The notes: generated by a model not told the origin, from the sequence alone. 39,080 bases of DNA from Chrysomallon squamiferum (GCA_012295275.1 CM022677.1:693717-732796), one strand, 5' to 3'; counted from the first letter of the stretch, positions 1 to 9,398 are shown. Numbers and translations are program-made.

Positions 1-504
1 TTCTGTCTTAACTGAAAATAACGACGATTACGATTTAATTTATAAAATGATCAGACACGTTGTTGTTGTTGTTGTTGTTGCAGTTAGTCAGAAAACATCT
101 TTACGAATGGAAGATCGAGCCCACTCCACAGACGACAGTGTGCCTAGTGTGCGTCGGTACCGTGGACTCGGTCTTGCATGCGTTTTTTTGTTCACTGCAG
201 CAAAACTAACTCATTTATTAAACGTATTGAACCCTGTTGAAAAAAATCAAACAAACCAAAAAAAAACACAACCACTTTTTGGCAGCACCAAGTTCAAACT
301 AAATCCATATAGAATGATTTTTGGAATCAAGCACACAAACGTGGTGGCGGCAACTTTGCATCGAATTTAGAGATTATGTTTCTCTGGTAATTTCGACGAC
401 TACACGAAACGAGAATTATTAGAGGGAGATAAGCCGTGTAAGGAAATGAAGGCTGTGACAGTGGACGGATGAAACCCGATGTGTTTTTTCCTTTTCTCTC
501 GTCA

Positions 505-514
505 TACATACATA

Positions 515-548
<34 letters not shown>

Positions 549-617
549 TTTTTAATATTTATTTCTTTATTTCTTTATTTATTTATTTTTTTTTTTATTT
601 ATTTTTTTTTTTTTTTT
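505..617. repeat. (TA)n followed by T-rich tract in LINE tail
   Basis: A (CATA)/(TA) run passes into about 20 T and then mixed T/ATTT sequence. The second LINE copy has the same arrangement at 10,509-10,640 with different tract lengths, so these microsatellites were carried by the LINE tail and then drifted. Confidence 0.8.
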
Positions 618-640
618 GACCGCGTTGTGTATGTCTGATT

Positions 641-652
641 GTGTGCGTGTGA

Positions 653-713
<61 letters not shown>

Positions 714-801
714 GTGTTTCTGTCTGTGTCTGTGTGTGTGTGTCTGTGTGAGTGTCTGTGTCTCTGTGTGCGTGTCTGTGTGTGTGTGTGCGTGCGTGCG
801 G
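641..801. repeat. (GT)n microsatellite
   Basis: An uninterrupted GT dinucleotide run covers about 655-709, followed by interrupted GT/CTGTGT units. The equivalent part of the second LINE copy (10,690-10,770) has only short interrupted runs, so the pure tract expanded in this copy. The open frames read through it (poly Cys-Val or Thr-His) are artefacts. Confidence 0.9.
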
Positions 802-1326
802 TTTGAAAAAGATATCTTCCAACGGAAAATTGAATTGCGAGATCACGACGGCGCGATGGTGAATGTATTTTCATTTCGATTTTGTTGTTGTTGTTGTTAT
901 TACCTTATTGTATCCGGATTGTATTGAGATCAGATCACGGACTGTCCGAGAATATGACTGTGTGTTTGTTGTTGTTGTGTTTTACCCACAGCATGGCTCT
1001 GATGATGGCTACCAATTCGGCCGTATACACCGAAAGGTGATTTCTGATACGGCCGAATTGTATGCATGTGGGTTTGTTTGTGTGATCTTGGGCTATGAAG
1101 GCGAATCCTACTCTCCCGTTGTCTGGGTTTTTGGATCCGTCAGTGTAGATGTGCGTGTGTTGTTTGTAGTGGTCGTTTGCTGCTGCCAAAAAAATGGCTT
1201 TTTTGAACGGTGGGATCTCTGTTTTGTCAGTTTCTCTTTTGATCAGGAAAGGTGTGTTTATTGTTGGTTTTGTTTCTTTGTGGTATGCCGCCAGTGACAT
1301 TTCACCTATTCCTGTTTCCCTTTCGA

Positions 1327-1740
1327 TATGCGTATTAATTAGAGTAAGTTTAAATACTGCTGTTCAGAAATGTGTTATGATGGTTCACTGTGGAGTGTTA
1401 TAAACAGACGACTGTCACGTGATCACACCTTTAAACACCTTGGATGTTTTATTAAGGCTCAGTGTAAGGTAACAAGGTGCTTTAATGGCCACCTAACAAG
1501 GAATATAAACGCCAAAATGACAGCAAACTATATAAATCAGTAAGTCTACCTATCCACTATACAAGTTAAGGTTTACATTAATTATTTAATTATGATATAC
1601 AGGTGACTTGATAATAATACATTATAAAACATACGTTTAAATCATTTTGATTAATGATACGAGTAAGGTTATAAAGGGAACCAAGACAAAATAAGAATCT
1701 GCACGGAGGACAGATTAAAACCTTAAATGTTACTGACACA
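1327..1740. repeat. Segment duplicated at 14,669-15,066
   Basis: About 410 bp without coding signal, starting GCGTATTAATTAG. It recurs in the same orientation at 14,669 with scattered substitutions. In the second copy it is separated from the LINE by about 0.95 kb, whereas here it starts about 22 bp after the LINE breakpoint. It lies downstream of dioxygenase exon 2 on the minus strand and could be old intron 2 of that gene. Confidence 0.75.
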
Positions 1741-2165
1741 GGTTAATTGCACAGGTTAATTGCACATTACATCCTATCAAAACAAGAATAGACAACTCCT
1801 TACCATACTCGTCCGTAAAGACATGCCAGCACATAAATACTTTTTATTATTAATAACATCTACTTTATCTCTTCAAGAAAATACATTCTAATAACATCTG
1901 CCTGTAAAATAATGTCATTCAAGATTTTCTTAATTAATTTTTTCGTTATTATTATGTATTATCATTGTTGTTGTTTGTTTGTTCGATTTAACTGGTTTCG
2001 ATAATCCATTTGTTGTCCAAAAGTTGTTACAAAATTATTGATAAAGTCACACAAAAAATAAAAAGGAAGCTCAAATCTGCGACGAGGGCATTTTACATAA
2101 CCAATAAACTAATGTTTACAAATCGTATGTAATTTTTACAGACATAAAGACAAACAGTGAAATAC
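1741..2165. other. Intergenic or intronic sequence, no gene
   Basis: AT-rich sequence with no open frame or RNA gene that I can recognise. The part from about 1935 recurs at 16,090-16,320. If exon 2 at 2166-2290 is live, this is the start of its downstream intron. No equivalent of exon 3 was found between base 1 and exon 2. Confidence 0.5.
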
Positions 2166-2290
2166 CTAAATGGAGAAGTTCTGGTATCATGGCAACATCA
2201 TGTGTATATCGTCTGCTGGGCTTCGAGAGAATTACAACTTTTGTGTTTTCCAGATCTGGTATCAAATGAAGTGGGATCAGTTCTGCCCAT
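2166..2290 (-). CDS. LigB-like extradiol dioxygenase, exon 2
   Basis: A 125-bp internal exon. Acceptor ATTAAG is at 2291-2296 and donor GTATTTC begins at 2165, reading down the minus strand. It supplies one base to complete an Arg codon from exon 1, then about 41 codons beginning WAELIPLHLIPDLENTK and containing KVVILSKPSRRYTHDVAMIP, ending HL plus one base of a Gly codon. The lead-in phase fits exon 1 (2694-3148), and the trailing phase fits the exon at 7443-7573, giving HLG-ADLYRYLED. In LigB-family proteins this segment sits between the two N-terminal metal-ligand histidines and the conserved ADLAHTH block. Relatives: a decayed copy at about 16,325-16,450 and a 16-bp stub at 15,067-15,082. 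Confidence 0.8.
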
Positions 2291-2693
2291 CTTAATATGT
2301 GCCAAATAAAATAAATAAATAAATAAATAAATATAAATAACAAAATAAATACAAGAAACGAAATTTAAAAGAAAAAATTGTATGACTCTACTTTACAAGA
2401 GTATTTATAAATAATGTCAGTTTTGGGATAAAATATATAGAAACATTTCTGTATAATATATTATCAATGGGATTATAAATAAATATATAATTTTTATGTA
2501 CTGTACGTTTCGAAAACGGCATATTGTGGGTCCTCAGTCTTTTGTGAGACGCTGCATTAAACGAAATCATAAATTGGTTTATCAATAACTATATTTTTCT
2601 ACGATAATGTTTTCTTGCTGTCAGTATTATTAGTCTATGCTAATTTAAAAAAGAAGTGTTTATGCTCATTTTTACATGCATGCTATTTCTCAC
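2291..2693 (-). other. Intron 1 of the LigB-like gene
   Basis: About 403 bp between donor GTGAGAAAT after exon 1 and acceptor ATTAAG before exon 2. It is AT-rich with (AAAT)n next to the acceptor. Most of it (about 2370-2655) recurs at 15,083-15,370, and a shorter part recurs at 16,556-16,640, so this intron was copied twice in the downstream duplicate. Confidence 0.7.
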
Positions 2694-3148
2694 CTCAATG
2701 GAAATGCTTCATCGCTTTTTCCGGGTGGATCATAACCGCTTAATCCCGAAATATTCGGAGCAGAGCCAAATTTATTTACGATGTTTTCCGAAAGTTGGCT
2801 AGAAAGATTAGCGGTTACTTTATAACAACAAGGAGGACAGTTGCAATTATCAGTATCTGCAAAGCCTTCTCCTGTGGGATTTAAATAGAACACAAAGTTA
2901 TTTAAGTCAGAAATACCATGGGGCGTGCTCAGAAAAAGTATATCGGGCGATAAAGACAGAATCGTCTGATCGACAGTTTTGCAGGCTTCGTGAATTTTCC
3001 ACGCTTCTTGTTTTGCTGTGTGGTTGGTTGTATTGAAATGTTTCGGATCCAGAGCAATTCCGCCGTGCGGCAGAACGAACCCGGCCAGTAGTTTGGAGAA
3101 AGATAAATCAAGTGATGTGAAAAACACAATCAGAATTGCAAAACACAT
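2694..3148 (-). CDS. LigB-like class III extradiol dioxygenase, exon 1 (N-terminal)
   Basis: A first coding exon of 151 codons plus two bases. Met at 3148 is the first in-frame ATG and is followed by a hydrophobic stretch (CFAILIVFF) that could be a signal peptide or anchor; the conserved domain starts at GFVLPHGGIALDP. His28 (LPHGG) and His77 (TPHG) are 49 residues apart, the same spacing as the iron ligands His12 and His61 of bacterial protocatechuate 4,5-dioxygenase LigB. Later text includes FVFYLNPTGEGFAD and SGLSGYDPPGKSDEAFPL. The exon ends at a good donor (GAG/GTGAGA). The family cleaves catechol-type rings next to the hydroxyls using Fe(II). The animal substrate is not known from sequence. 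The frame is open throughout, and exon 2 follows correctly at 2290. The downstream exons of this copy are not visible to the left. Whether it is expressed is unknown. Confidence 0.82.
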
Positions 3149-3330
3149 CTCGACTTTCTATTTCGTTCTTAAATCATATGACTCTAGAGTTACCTGCCCT
3201 TCTGTGTTTTTCCTTAAAGAGCAACAATACATCTGTATTTGTATAATGATAATCGATAGAAATTAAAAATCTATATTATCGCCTTGTTAATTTATAAGAG
3301 TTGGTTTTCTGAATTGTCCCAATAGTTAAT
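3149..3330. other. Upstream flank of dioxygenase exon 1
   Basis: Presumed 5' flank or 5' UTR of the minus-strand exon 1. I see no convincing TATA or initiator element, and cannot tell whether a non-coding first exon exists. Confidence 0.35.
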
Positions 3331-3334
3331 ATTT

Positions 3335-3606
3335 TGTTGATGTTGTTTTTGTTTTTTCTTCTTTCATGTATTTGTTTGTCATTGTCATCATTATCAGCAG
3401 CAGCAGCAGCTGCAGCATCATTGTTACCATTATTTTCTTGCTATTTTTATGGGCAAAGGGCGTGTACATGAAACGTTAAGCGATGCATCACAGTAGTTTG
3501 TATCAATACATTGTTTTAGAAAAACGTTCTTTAAAACAGATTTATAGAAGACTACATGGTTGCTTTGGAGTAACATCAAAGTTTATTATTACCATCATCA
3601 TCATCA

Positions 3607-3637
<31 letters not shown>

Positions 3638-3660
3638 CATCATTATTAAAAGTTGATTTG
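3335..3660. repeat. Copy 1 of a 0.3-kb repeat with CAG and ATT microsatellites
   Basis: Begins near a (CAG)n run (CAGCAGCAGCAGCAGCTGCAG), passes through GGGCAAAGGGCGTGTACATG and ends in (TCA)n(TTA)n. The same block occurs in direct orientation at 6645-6915, directly downstream of dioxygenase exon 4. The end part (from AAAACAGATTTATAGAAG) also occurs at 16,632. These repeats bracket the permuted dioxygenase exons. Confidence 0.8.
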
Positions 3661-3743
3661 TAAGTGAGAAAATCTGAGGTAATAATGGCGTATTACTTTA
3701 GTTCCTTTTCAGCGGCCGCGCCTCACATTTTTCTTTCGTAATT

Positions 3744-3920
3744 CAGCATCATCGAAGCTGTAATAGCATGTTGTAGATAACGCTGCATCCGAAACACTGT
3801 GTTACCTGTAAGTGTGATAGGCCTGCATCAAAGCTGTAATAACATGTTGTAGATAACGCTGCATCCGAAACACTGTGTTACCTGTAAGTGTGATAGGCCT
3901 GCATCAAAGCTGAACAGGCC
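3744..3920. repeat. Tandem repeat, 76-bp unit, about 2.2 copies
   Basis: The unit runs from GCATCATCGAAGCTG through AGATAACGCTGCATCCG to GTGATAGGCCT, repeats with 76-bp spacing, and ends in a partial copy. The same array is at 16,845-17,000, with a small deletion in its second unit. Confidence 0.85.
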
Positions 3921-4004
3921 TACACGCCTAAATCTCAGGTTCGCGTTGTACTGTGTAAATTAGTTTTGCGTTTCTGTTATTGGTTCATTATCGAAAAGCT
4001 TTAA

Positions 4005-4304
4005 TCCACATAGATCGTCATCAGCAGATAGTACGTTAAACATTAAAGAACTTGGTAAGCTAAGTAGTTACACGTTTAAAACTGTACGCACCATTAGACA
4101 CCCATCCACATAGATCGTCATCAGCAGAGAGTACGTTAAACATTAAAGAAGTTGGTAAGCTAAGTAGTTACACGTTTAAAACTGTACGCACCATTAGACA
4201 CCCATCCACATAGATCGTCATCAGCAGATAGTACGTTAAACATTAAAGAAGTTGGTAAGCTAAGTAGTTACACGTTTAAAACTGTACGCACCATTAGACA
4301 CGTC
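4005..4304. repeat. Tandem repeat, 100-bp unit, three copies
   Basis: TCCACATAGATCGTCATCAG begins units at 4005, 4105 and 4205, giving exactly 100-bp spacing. Units differ by only a few bases (CTTGG/GTTGG, AGATAG/AGAGAG). The downstream copy at 17,093-17,340 has the same array but eroded, with internal deletions in units 2 and 3. No open frame is shared between units. Confidence 0.9.
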
Positions 4305-5560
4305 TTCATTACGCTGCTAAAACATGTTTGAAACTTATACAGACTGTAACACAGTGGTTTGAGCACTTTCCCACTAAATGGATTAATCACCTCTATGTAG
4401 GAATGAAATACATTGTATTGTATGTAGGTGCGCGTGCGCGTGTAGGTGTATTTTTATTGCAATGTTTTATATAAATTAAAAAATATTTACTCTGCACCAC
4501 TTATACAACATCGATCAATGTTTATTATATTTTTGCAAGGAAGCAATTTGTCTTTTTTTTCTAAATGATCTACTCACTCATCTAATTTGCCCTTGCACAA
4601 TATCACACACAATGTAATAATTATTTAATATGTAGCTTTTCACATATAACATTATTGTCCTCTACAAACAGTCATTGTGTCACATTCACAGCTTCTGGTA
4701 ACCAGTAGGAATCAGAGGAAGTCAACAGAGGTGCTGAAAGTAGACTAGTCTGGTTAATGACAGAAATAGAACTTCATTTGTTAGTCAGAATGAATTGAGT
4801 AGAATAGAATGTGGATTTAACGGCAAAGAAAGGCTATCGACTCCAGGGATTTAAAAACGTGATTTTCCAGAGATTCGTTATTATCTACAACATTTACTTG
4901 TTATCAAGTGTAATTCTATCACAATAGTCACTATTCACTATTAAACAGCATTTTCGTACAATAAATAAAATATAATGATTAATTTGTTTTGTACTGAAAA
5001 GTGAAAGGAGATATTCCTGGAGGAGAACAACTAATATCTAGGAGTAACTAAACTGAGTATTGGTTTTATTTCATTCAACAGCTATGACACATTAGTTAGA
5101 AATAGCGTGGGTTGAACAATAAAAGATGTAAATATTTAAATTTTGACACCTGCTAAAGAAACAACATTGTACGTCAAGCATCCACATCAGGTTTCATGTG
5201 TATCAAGTTTTCAAAACGTAATATTTTTAAACAACTCAGAGCCTAAGTCCCTGCTTGTGTGTTAGACCGGGCATCTGCAGACTTGTCTTACATAATCCAA
5301 CTTTTATCTCAAAATAAAACTGTGTAGTGGAGCCATCTCCCCGACTCGGTATATCCTTCATGAAATACTGAACTATTAACGCACATAAATTTCGTTTCTC
5401 AACAAACGGAATCGAGTTGTTTCTCTAGATGAAAAGCTCTCTTCTGGTAAATTGTGACAAATATTTAAAATTTCCTGGGTTACGGCACCAATTTGTTTCT
5501 AACTTTTACAGGCTGCATAACTGCTGATGGCGTCTCTTGCAAACATCCCAGTTTGTTTTC
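4305..5560. other. Long non-coding stretch
   Basis: About 1.25 kb of AT-rich sequence without a defensible exon. The first 200 bp recur at 17,340-17,548. The rest (4511-5550) is missing from the downstream copy, where the flanks are fused at the shared ACAACAT. Confidence 0.5.
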
Positions 5561-5576
5561 TTCATTTATTGTTATA

Positions 5577-5795
5577 GTCTTATAATGTGTAACCTAGCTA
5601 TCTTATAATCTGCAACCTAGCTATCTTATAATCTGTAATCTGTAACCTAGCTATCTTATAATGTGTAACCTAGCTATCTTATAATCTGTAATCTGTAATC
5701 TGTATCCTAGCTATCTTATAATGTGTAACCTAGCTATCTTATAATGTGTAACCTAGCTATCTTATAATCTGTAATCTGTAATCTGTAAACTAGCT
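5577..5795. repeat. Tandem repeat, 23-bp unit with nested 7-bp expansions
   Basis: The unit TATCTTATAATCTGTAACC plus TAGC is repeated about eight times. Several copies have extra TAATCTG heptamers inserted at the same place, so two levels of slippage are visible. A shorter array of the same unit stands at 17,578-17,655. Confidence 0.88.
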
Positions 5796-5864
5796 ACTGT
5801 TTCAGTGAACAAAGGAAAGGCTGCTGGTTATGTACACTGTTACTGAAAGATAAAATTCAGTTTG

Positions 5865-5869
<5 letters not shown>

Positions 5870-5904
<35 letters not shown>
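5870..5904. repeat. Poly(A) tract
   Basis: A pure run of about 35 A. I found no retrotransposon body immediately upstream, so it could be the tail of an unrecognised SINE or retrocopy, or simple expansion. Confidence 0.8.
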
Positions 5905-5906
<2 letters not shown>

Positions 5907-6098
5907 CGATAGCCGTATAAAGTGGTGTTTCAAAGCTAGGATGAGCTGATGAATTTTCTAAACTATCAGAAACTGTCCTTCATTCCGGCATCCTGCAGAT
6001 CCCAAACATCCCGGATTAGTGATGTCCACCTGTAACAGTGTGCCGACGTGACAAAAAAGTTGTTGTTCCTGCTGATGATGCTTTAACTATTGTTTTTC

Positions 6099-6116
6099 TT
6101 CTTCTTCTTCTTCTTC

Positions 6117-6211
<95 letters not shown>
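6099..6211. repeat. (TTC)n(TTA)n microsatellite
   Basis: About seven TTC units followed by about thirty TTA units. The poly-Leu open frame across it is not a gene. It would lie in the intron or flank downstream of dioxygenase exon 4. Confidence 0.9.
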
Positions 6212-6644
6212 GCATAAGGTGGTCCTCGTTTGTGTCTTTGTTAACACATATTATCAGTTTAACACTAAAGTTATATAAAACTAATATATAACAGTTACTC
6301 AAGGTGTCAGCTGGTGTTTGCTATTTAGCAACAATACTAGCTGTCCAAAGTCGTTCAACGTCCCAGATACATGCGTTAACTGACGAGGTCGTTGTCCTAA
6401 CCTAACTGTGACTGTTGTAGTTACACGAACCTTCATGTAATGTACGTGTATTTCTTACGTAAGGAAATATATTAAAAGTACTGTACAGTTTATTAAACTA
6501 GGCGAAAAATGTCAGCCAGTACCAGAGGTATTTCTGTCAAAACCTGTCAGATAAAAACATAAATATAGGCTAGGAGCCCGTTCTAAGGCCACTTACGACC
6601 TTCACATTCCGCTGTTTATGTGAACTGTTAATTTTTTGTTTTTT

Positions 6645-6915
6645 GTTCTTTTCTGTATTTGTTTGCCATTGTCATCATCATCAGCAGCAGCAGCTGCAGC
6701 ATCATTATTACCATTATTTTCTTGTTATTTTTATGGGCAAAGGGCGTGTACATGAAACGTTAAGCGATGCATGACTGTAGTTTGTATCAATACACTGTGT
6801 TAGAAAAACGTTCTTTAAAACAGATTTATAGAAGACTACATGGTTGCTTTGGAGTAACATCAAAGTTTATTATTACCATCATCATCATTATTATTATTAT
6901 TATTATGATCATTAT
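6645..6915. repeat. Copy 2 of the 0.3-kb CAG/ATT repeat
   Basis: Direct copy of 3335-3660, with a shorter CAG run and fewer ATT units. Its (ATT)n end abuts the exon at 6919-7034 within a few bases, so the repeat boundary almost coincides with the predicted splice donor. Confidence 0.8.
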
Positions 6916-6918
6916 TAC

Positions 6919-7034
6919 AGACCATGTAACATGACTAGACCCGTGTAACCACACGACAGCGCGCGATCGACTAGTCCAGCCGCTCTGTTCAACAGCAACA
7001 TGCCGTCCAGAGTCGCTGCCCACTCACCAACAGC
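6919..7034 (-). CDS. LigB-like extradiol dioxygenase, exon 4
   Basis: A 116-bp exon with acceptor ATTTCAG just above 7034 and a usable donor (GTAATAATG) just below 6919. It encodes AVGEWAATLDG, then LVDRALSCGYTG, then LVMLHG, typical C-terminal text of the LigB-like family near the active site. It follows the exon at 7443-7573 in phase 0 (PFDH-AVGEW) across an intron of about 408 bp. A final exon of perhaps 20-30 codons is missing or unrecognised. It lies upstream of exon 1 on the minus strand, so it belongs to a different copy of the gene or to a rearranged one. Confidence 0.78.
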
Positions 7035-7442
7035 CTGAAATATTCAAATAATGAGAACCATCGTGACAACTGTATTAATGAAAAAAAAATATATGATCAG
7101 TTATGTACTAATCACACAAGTCTTTCAACACTGAAGACAAAACAGTTGCAGCATGTTCTTTCCTACCCATAACATTAAACATAAATAGTTTTAGAAATTC
7201 TCCCAAACGTCAGTTACATTCATTAATTCAAACAAATAAATAAGCCTATTTAACACCTATTAATCACAAATATAAAACTATGCTCAGGTGCTATTACAAA
7301 ACAGATTAAAACCTTAAATTATCGCAAATATAAAAATGTACTCAGGTGCTATTACAAAACGTATCTGCTTTGATACTGTTGTTGTGGCGAAATTTTAAAG
7401 TATTTTTAAAAGGTTCAAGCACGACTGACTGGTTGTACTTAC
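7035..7442 (-). other. Intron 3 of the LigB-like gene
   Basis: About 408 bp between donor GTAAGTACAA and acceptor ATTTCAG. Both ends match the splice consensus well. The interior is AT-rich and contains a short internal duplication around ATATAAAA-CTCAGGTGCTATTACAAAAC at 7270-7360. Confidence 0.7.
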
Positions 7443-7573
7443 ATGGTCGAATGGCTCTGATGCGTTGGAGTAGCCGTATGGGTCAGTTCTGAGATGCGTG
7501 TGTGCGAGGTCAGCGCTGATGATGACAACAACACGCTCTGGCGCATCTTCCAAATACCTGTATAAATCAGCAC
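7443..7573 (-). CDS. LigB-like extradiol dioxygenase, exon 3 (ADLAHTH block)
   Basis: A 131-bp exon with a near-perfect acceptor (CAATTTCAG) and donor (GTAAGTAC). After two bases completing a Gly codon it reads ADLYRYLEDAPERVVVIISA, then DLAHTHLRTDPYGYS and NASEPFDH. The ADLAHTH motif with two His is the conserved catalytic block of class III extradiol dioxygenases. In LigB a catalytic His is about 183 residues after the first ligand; in a virtual join with exons 1 and 2 these His fall at about 190-192, which is close. The phase also fits exon 2 exactly, although exon 2 is more than 5 kb further downstream and exon 1 lies between them. Confidence 0.85.
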
Positions 7574-7639
7574 CTGAAATTGATACACAGACAGGTAAAA
7601 GTTTAATTAATGAAGCAAATACCAACTTGTTATTTAGGC

Positions 7640-9020
7640 AGTTTGCTGTGTGACGTATTAACGTAAGCTCAATTCAAAGATAATGGCAACAGTTCAAAAT
7701 TAGACATTTGTGAAACTCAAAACGCACAACTTTCGTCAAATTGAAACATTTTACATAATATTACAAACGTTCATTATGTTGTGATTTGTTCTTTTTTAAT
7801 CTTAATTACAGTCCATCCTCTTTATAATATTGACAGAAATCAGTTAATTTTGGCATTACAAGGAGTTGGGTGATAAGTTTTCACCAACTATTTTTAGCAA
7901 GGCTATTTTTAGCACCGTGGAAGGTCAAAGTTCGATATTTCTAACAACGTACATGCCGTCGCTATCAATACCAATGGCGTATGAATTTATAACAAAAGTT
8001 ATGTCCACAAATGTATATTGCTTGCCTTAAAGCAAATTAAAAAAAAAAAAAAGAAAGAAAGAAAGAAAGAAAGAAAAAAAAGTAAGAAACATATAAAAGA
8101 TCTGCTGCTATTTAAAATGATAGAAATTATGTTCATATTTCTAATAACTTTTGGGATGCATAGTTTTCTCCTGTGTTCGGATTTCTAAAGTATATACATT
8201 ATAATATGAATACGATCAGAAATAAACTAACTTCGTGTTTTGCTTTTAAAATTCTTGCAATAAATGGCGAATTAAAAATCATAAGCATAACAAACTGTAC
8301 TACAGAACAGTACAATGAATGTATTCTGTGAATCTAAGTACCAGAGGTATTCATAGAATATTAAATAAGAAACGTACAACTTTTTTTTTAATTTTCTTTT
8401 ATCGTAAAACGATAAACTGATAAATCATAAAGTGTTCAGTTTTTAAACTTAGGTTATTTTTGCTTCAAATGTTGATTTGCTCCTGCAGAGAAAACATCAG
8501 CGATGGTCACGTGATACATTGATAGGTATCTTTTGTTTGCTGTCAAATCACAGGAGTACAAACACAAAGCCAAGAAAATTCTTTTGTCTGCTTCAAATGA
8601 CACTTACCATACCTGTGTCTTTAATGTCATGATTATATACACAATGTATTGTTCCTAATTAAGACCGGCAACACCTTTCTGAGTTTATGTATTGCAGAGA
8701 ATTATAGTTAAACATCAAATGCTAGTAATCGGCAAAACAATATTAATTGGTTTATTTCAGAACGAATTCATATTATATTTAGTAAAAGTCACAACATTTA
8801 ATAAAACATGCATCCTACAAGCTATTAAAACTATAATCAACATAGATTATAGAAATATAATCATTTCAAATAGCACCAGTTATCTGTAGTTGCACATAAA
8901 ATATACGGCAACTTGACTAGGTAGGAAACAATTTACGGCGATTGTAAATAAAATCAACGCAATTTCGGTCTGTAGAAAACGTAAATTAACGGCGATTTCG
9001 CTAAGCACGTGCTTTTAAAG
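7640..9020. other. Non-coding stretch upstream of exon 3
   Basis: About 1.4 kb of AT-rich DNA. If the 6.9-7.6 kb exons belong to a complete upstream copy, exons 1 and 2 should lie here or to the right; I looked for LPHGG-, TPHG- and SRRYTHDV-like text on the minus strand and found none. An (AAAG)n tract lies at 8036-8084. Confidence 0.5.
8036..8084. repeat. Poly(A)/(AAAG)n tract
   Basis: A-run followed by about six GAAA units and a second A-run. Confidence 0.85.
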
Positions 9021-9092
9021 TTTCAAGATGGCGATCGAACACCGAAAACACACATAGACCATTTTTCACGAGGCAATCATAACAATTAAATG
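9006..9092. repeat. Direct repeat copy 1 with CAAGATGGCGATCG core
   Basis: Contains CACGTG, then CAAGATGGCGATCGAACAC, then TTTTTCACGAGGCAATCATA. From the CAAGATGG core on, it is repeated at 9223-9290 in the same orientation with few differences. CAAGATGG is the reverse complement of a YY1-type core (CCATCTTG). No gene start is recognisable next to it. Confidence 0.7.
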
Positions 9093-9222
9093 CGTCCAAG
9101 CATTTTGATAAAATTTTAAAGACAATAATATAGAAAATGAATTATTATGTCCACTTACCTTTCGTTTGTGTCACGTAACCGGTTTTAGTGATTGTAGCAT
9201 GGTGAAAATTCCGTAATAGTGT

Positions 9223-9290
9223 CAAGATGGCGATCGAACACAGAAATGACCAAAAGACCACTTTTCACGAGGCAATCATAACAATTGAAT
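9223..9290. repeat. Direct repeat copy 2 with CAAGATGGCGATCG core
   Basis: Second copy of the block at 9024-9092, about 200 bp downstream: CAAGATGGCGATCGAACA followed by CTTTTCACGAGGCAATCATA. Confidence 0.7.
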
Positions 9291-9355
9291 GCTAATTTCG
9301 TGCAAAATGACTCGTGAACACAGGATAAGTACGAAACCTTTCTATTATTATCATT

Positions 9356-9398
9356 ACCGCTACTACTACTACCACTACTACTTCTACTACTACTACTA

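Larger units (their letters stand above)
1..1305 (-). mobile_element. 5'-truncated I-type LINE, 3' part (RNase H domain plus 3' tail)
   Basis: Reads right to left. The stretch 1300-935 is one open frame encoding the first two thirds of an RNase H domain: IYTDGSK (first catalytic Asp), YTAELVAI (catalytic Glu) and VIFSDS (second Asp). A stop follows directly, and the next frame resumes with a reading resembling the usual continuation (DLISIQSG), so the domain is frameshifted. A C-terminal RNase H is characteristic of the I superfamily of non-LTR elements. The remainder down to base 1 is 3' tail with (GTT)n, (GT)n, (TA)n and T runs. It is nearly identical to 10,023-11,284. The homology stops abruptly at about 1305, where the longer copy continues into reverse transcriptase, so this copy is 5' truncated or carries a deletion. 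The 3' end lies outside the window. Defective. Confidence 0.8.

Noticed and set aside
595-927. Open frames across the GT-rich tract on both strands
   Set aside because: Poly Thr-His and Cys-Val readings are products of the dinucleotide repeat.
3404-3420. CAG repeat as a coding poly-Gln tract
   Set aside because: A short run in a non-coding repeat shared with 6683-6700; no surrounding frame.
5958-6029. Possible terminal dioxygenase exon on the minus strand after an acceptor-like TGTTACAG
   Set aside because: The phase would fit exon 4 and a stop follows, but two frames are open over this short span and neither resembles the usual C-terminus of LigB-like proteins as I know it.
6090-6278. Poly-Leu open frame
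   Set aside because: Translation of (TTA)n; no other coding sign.
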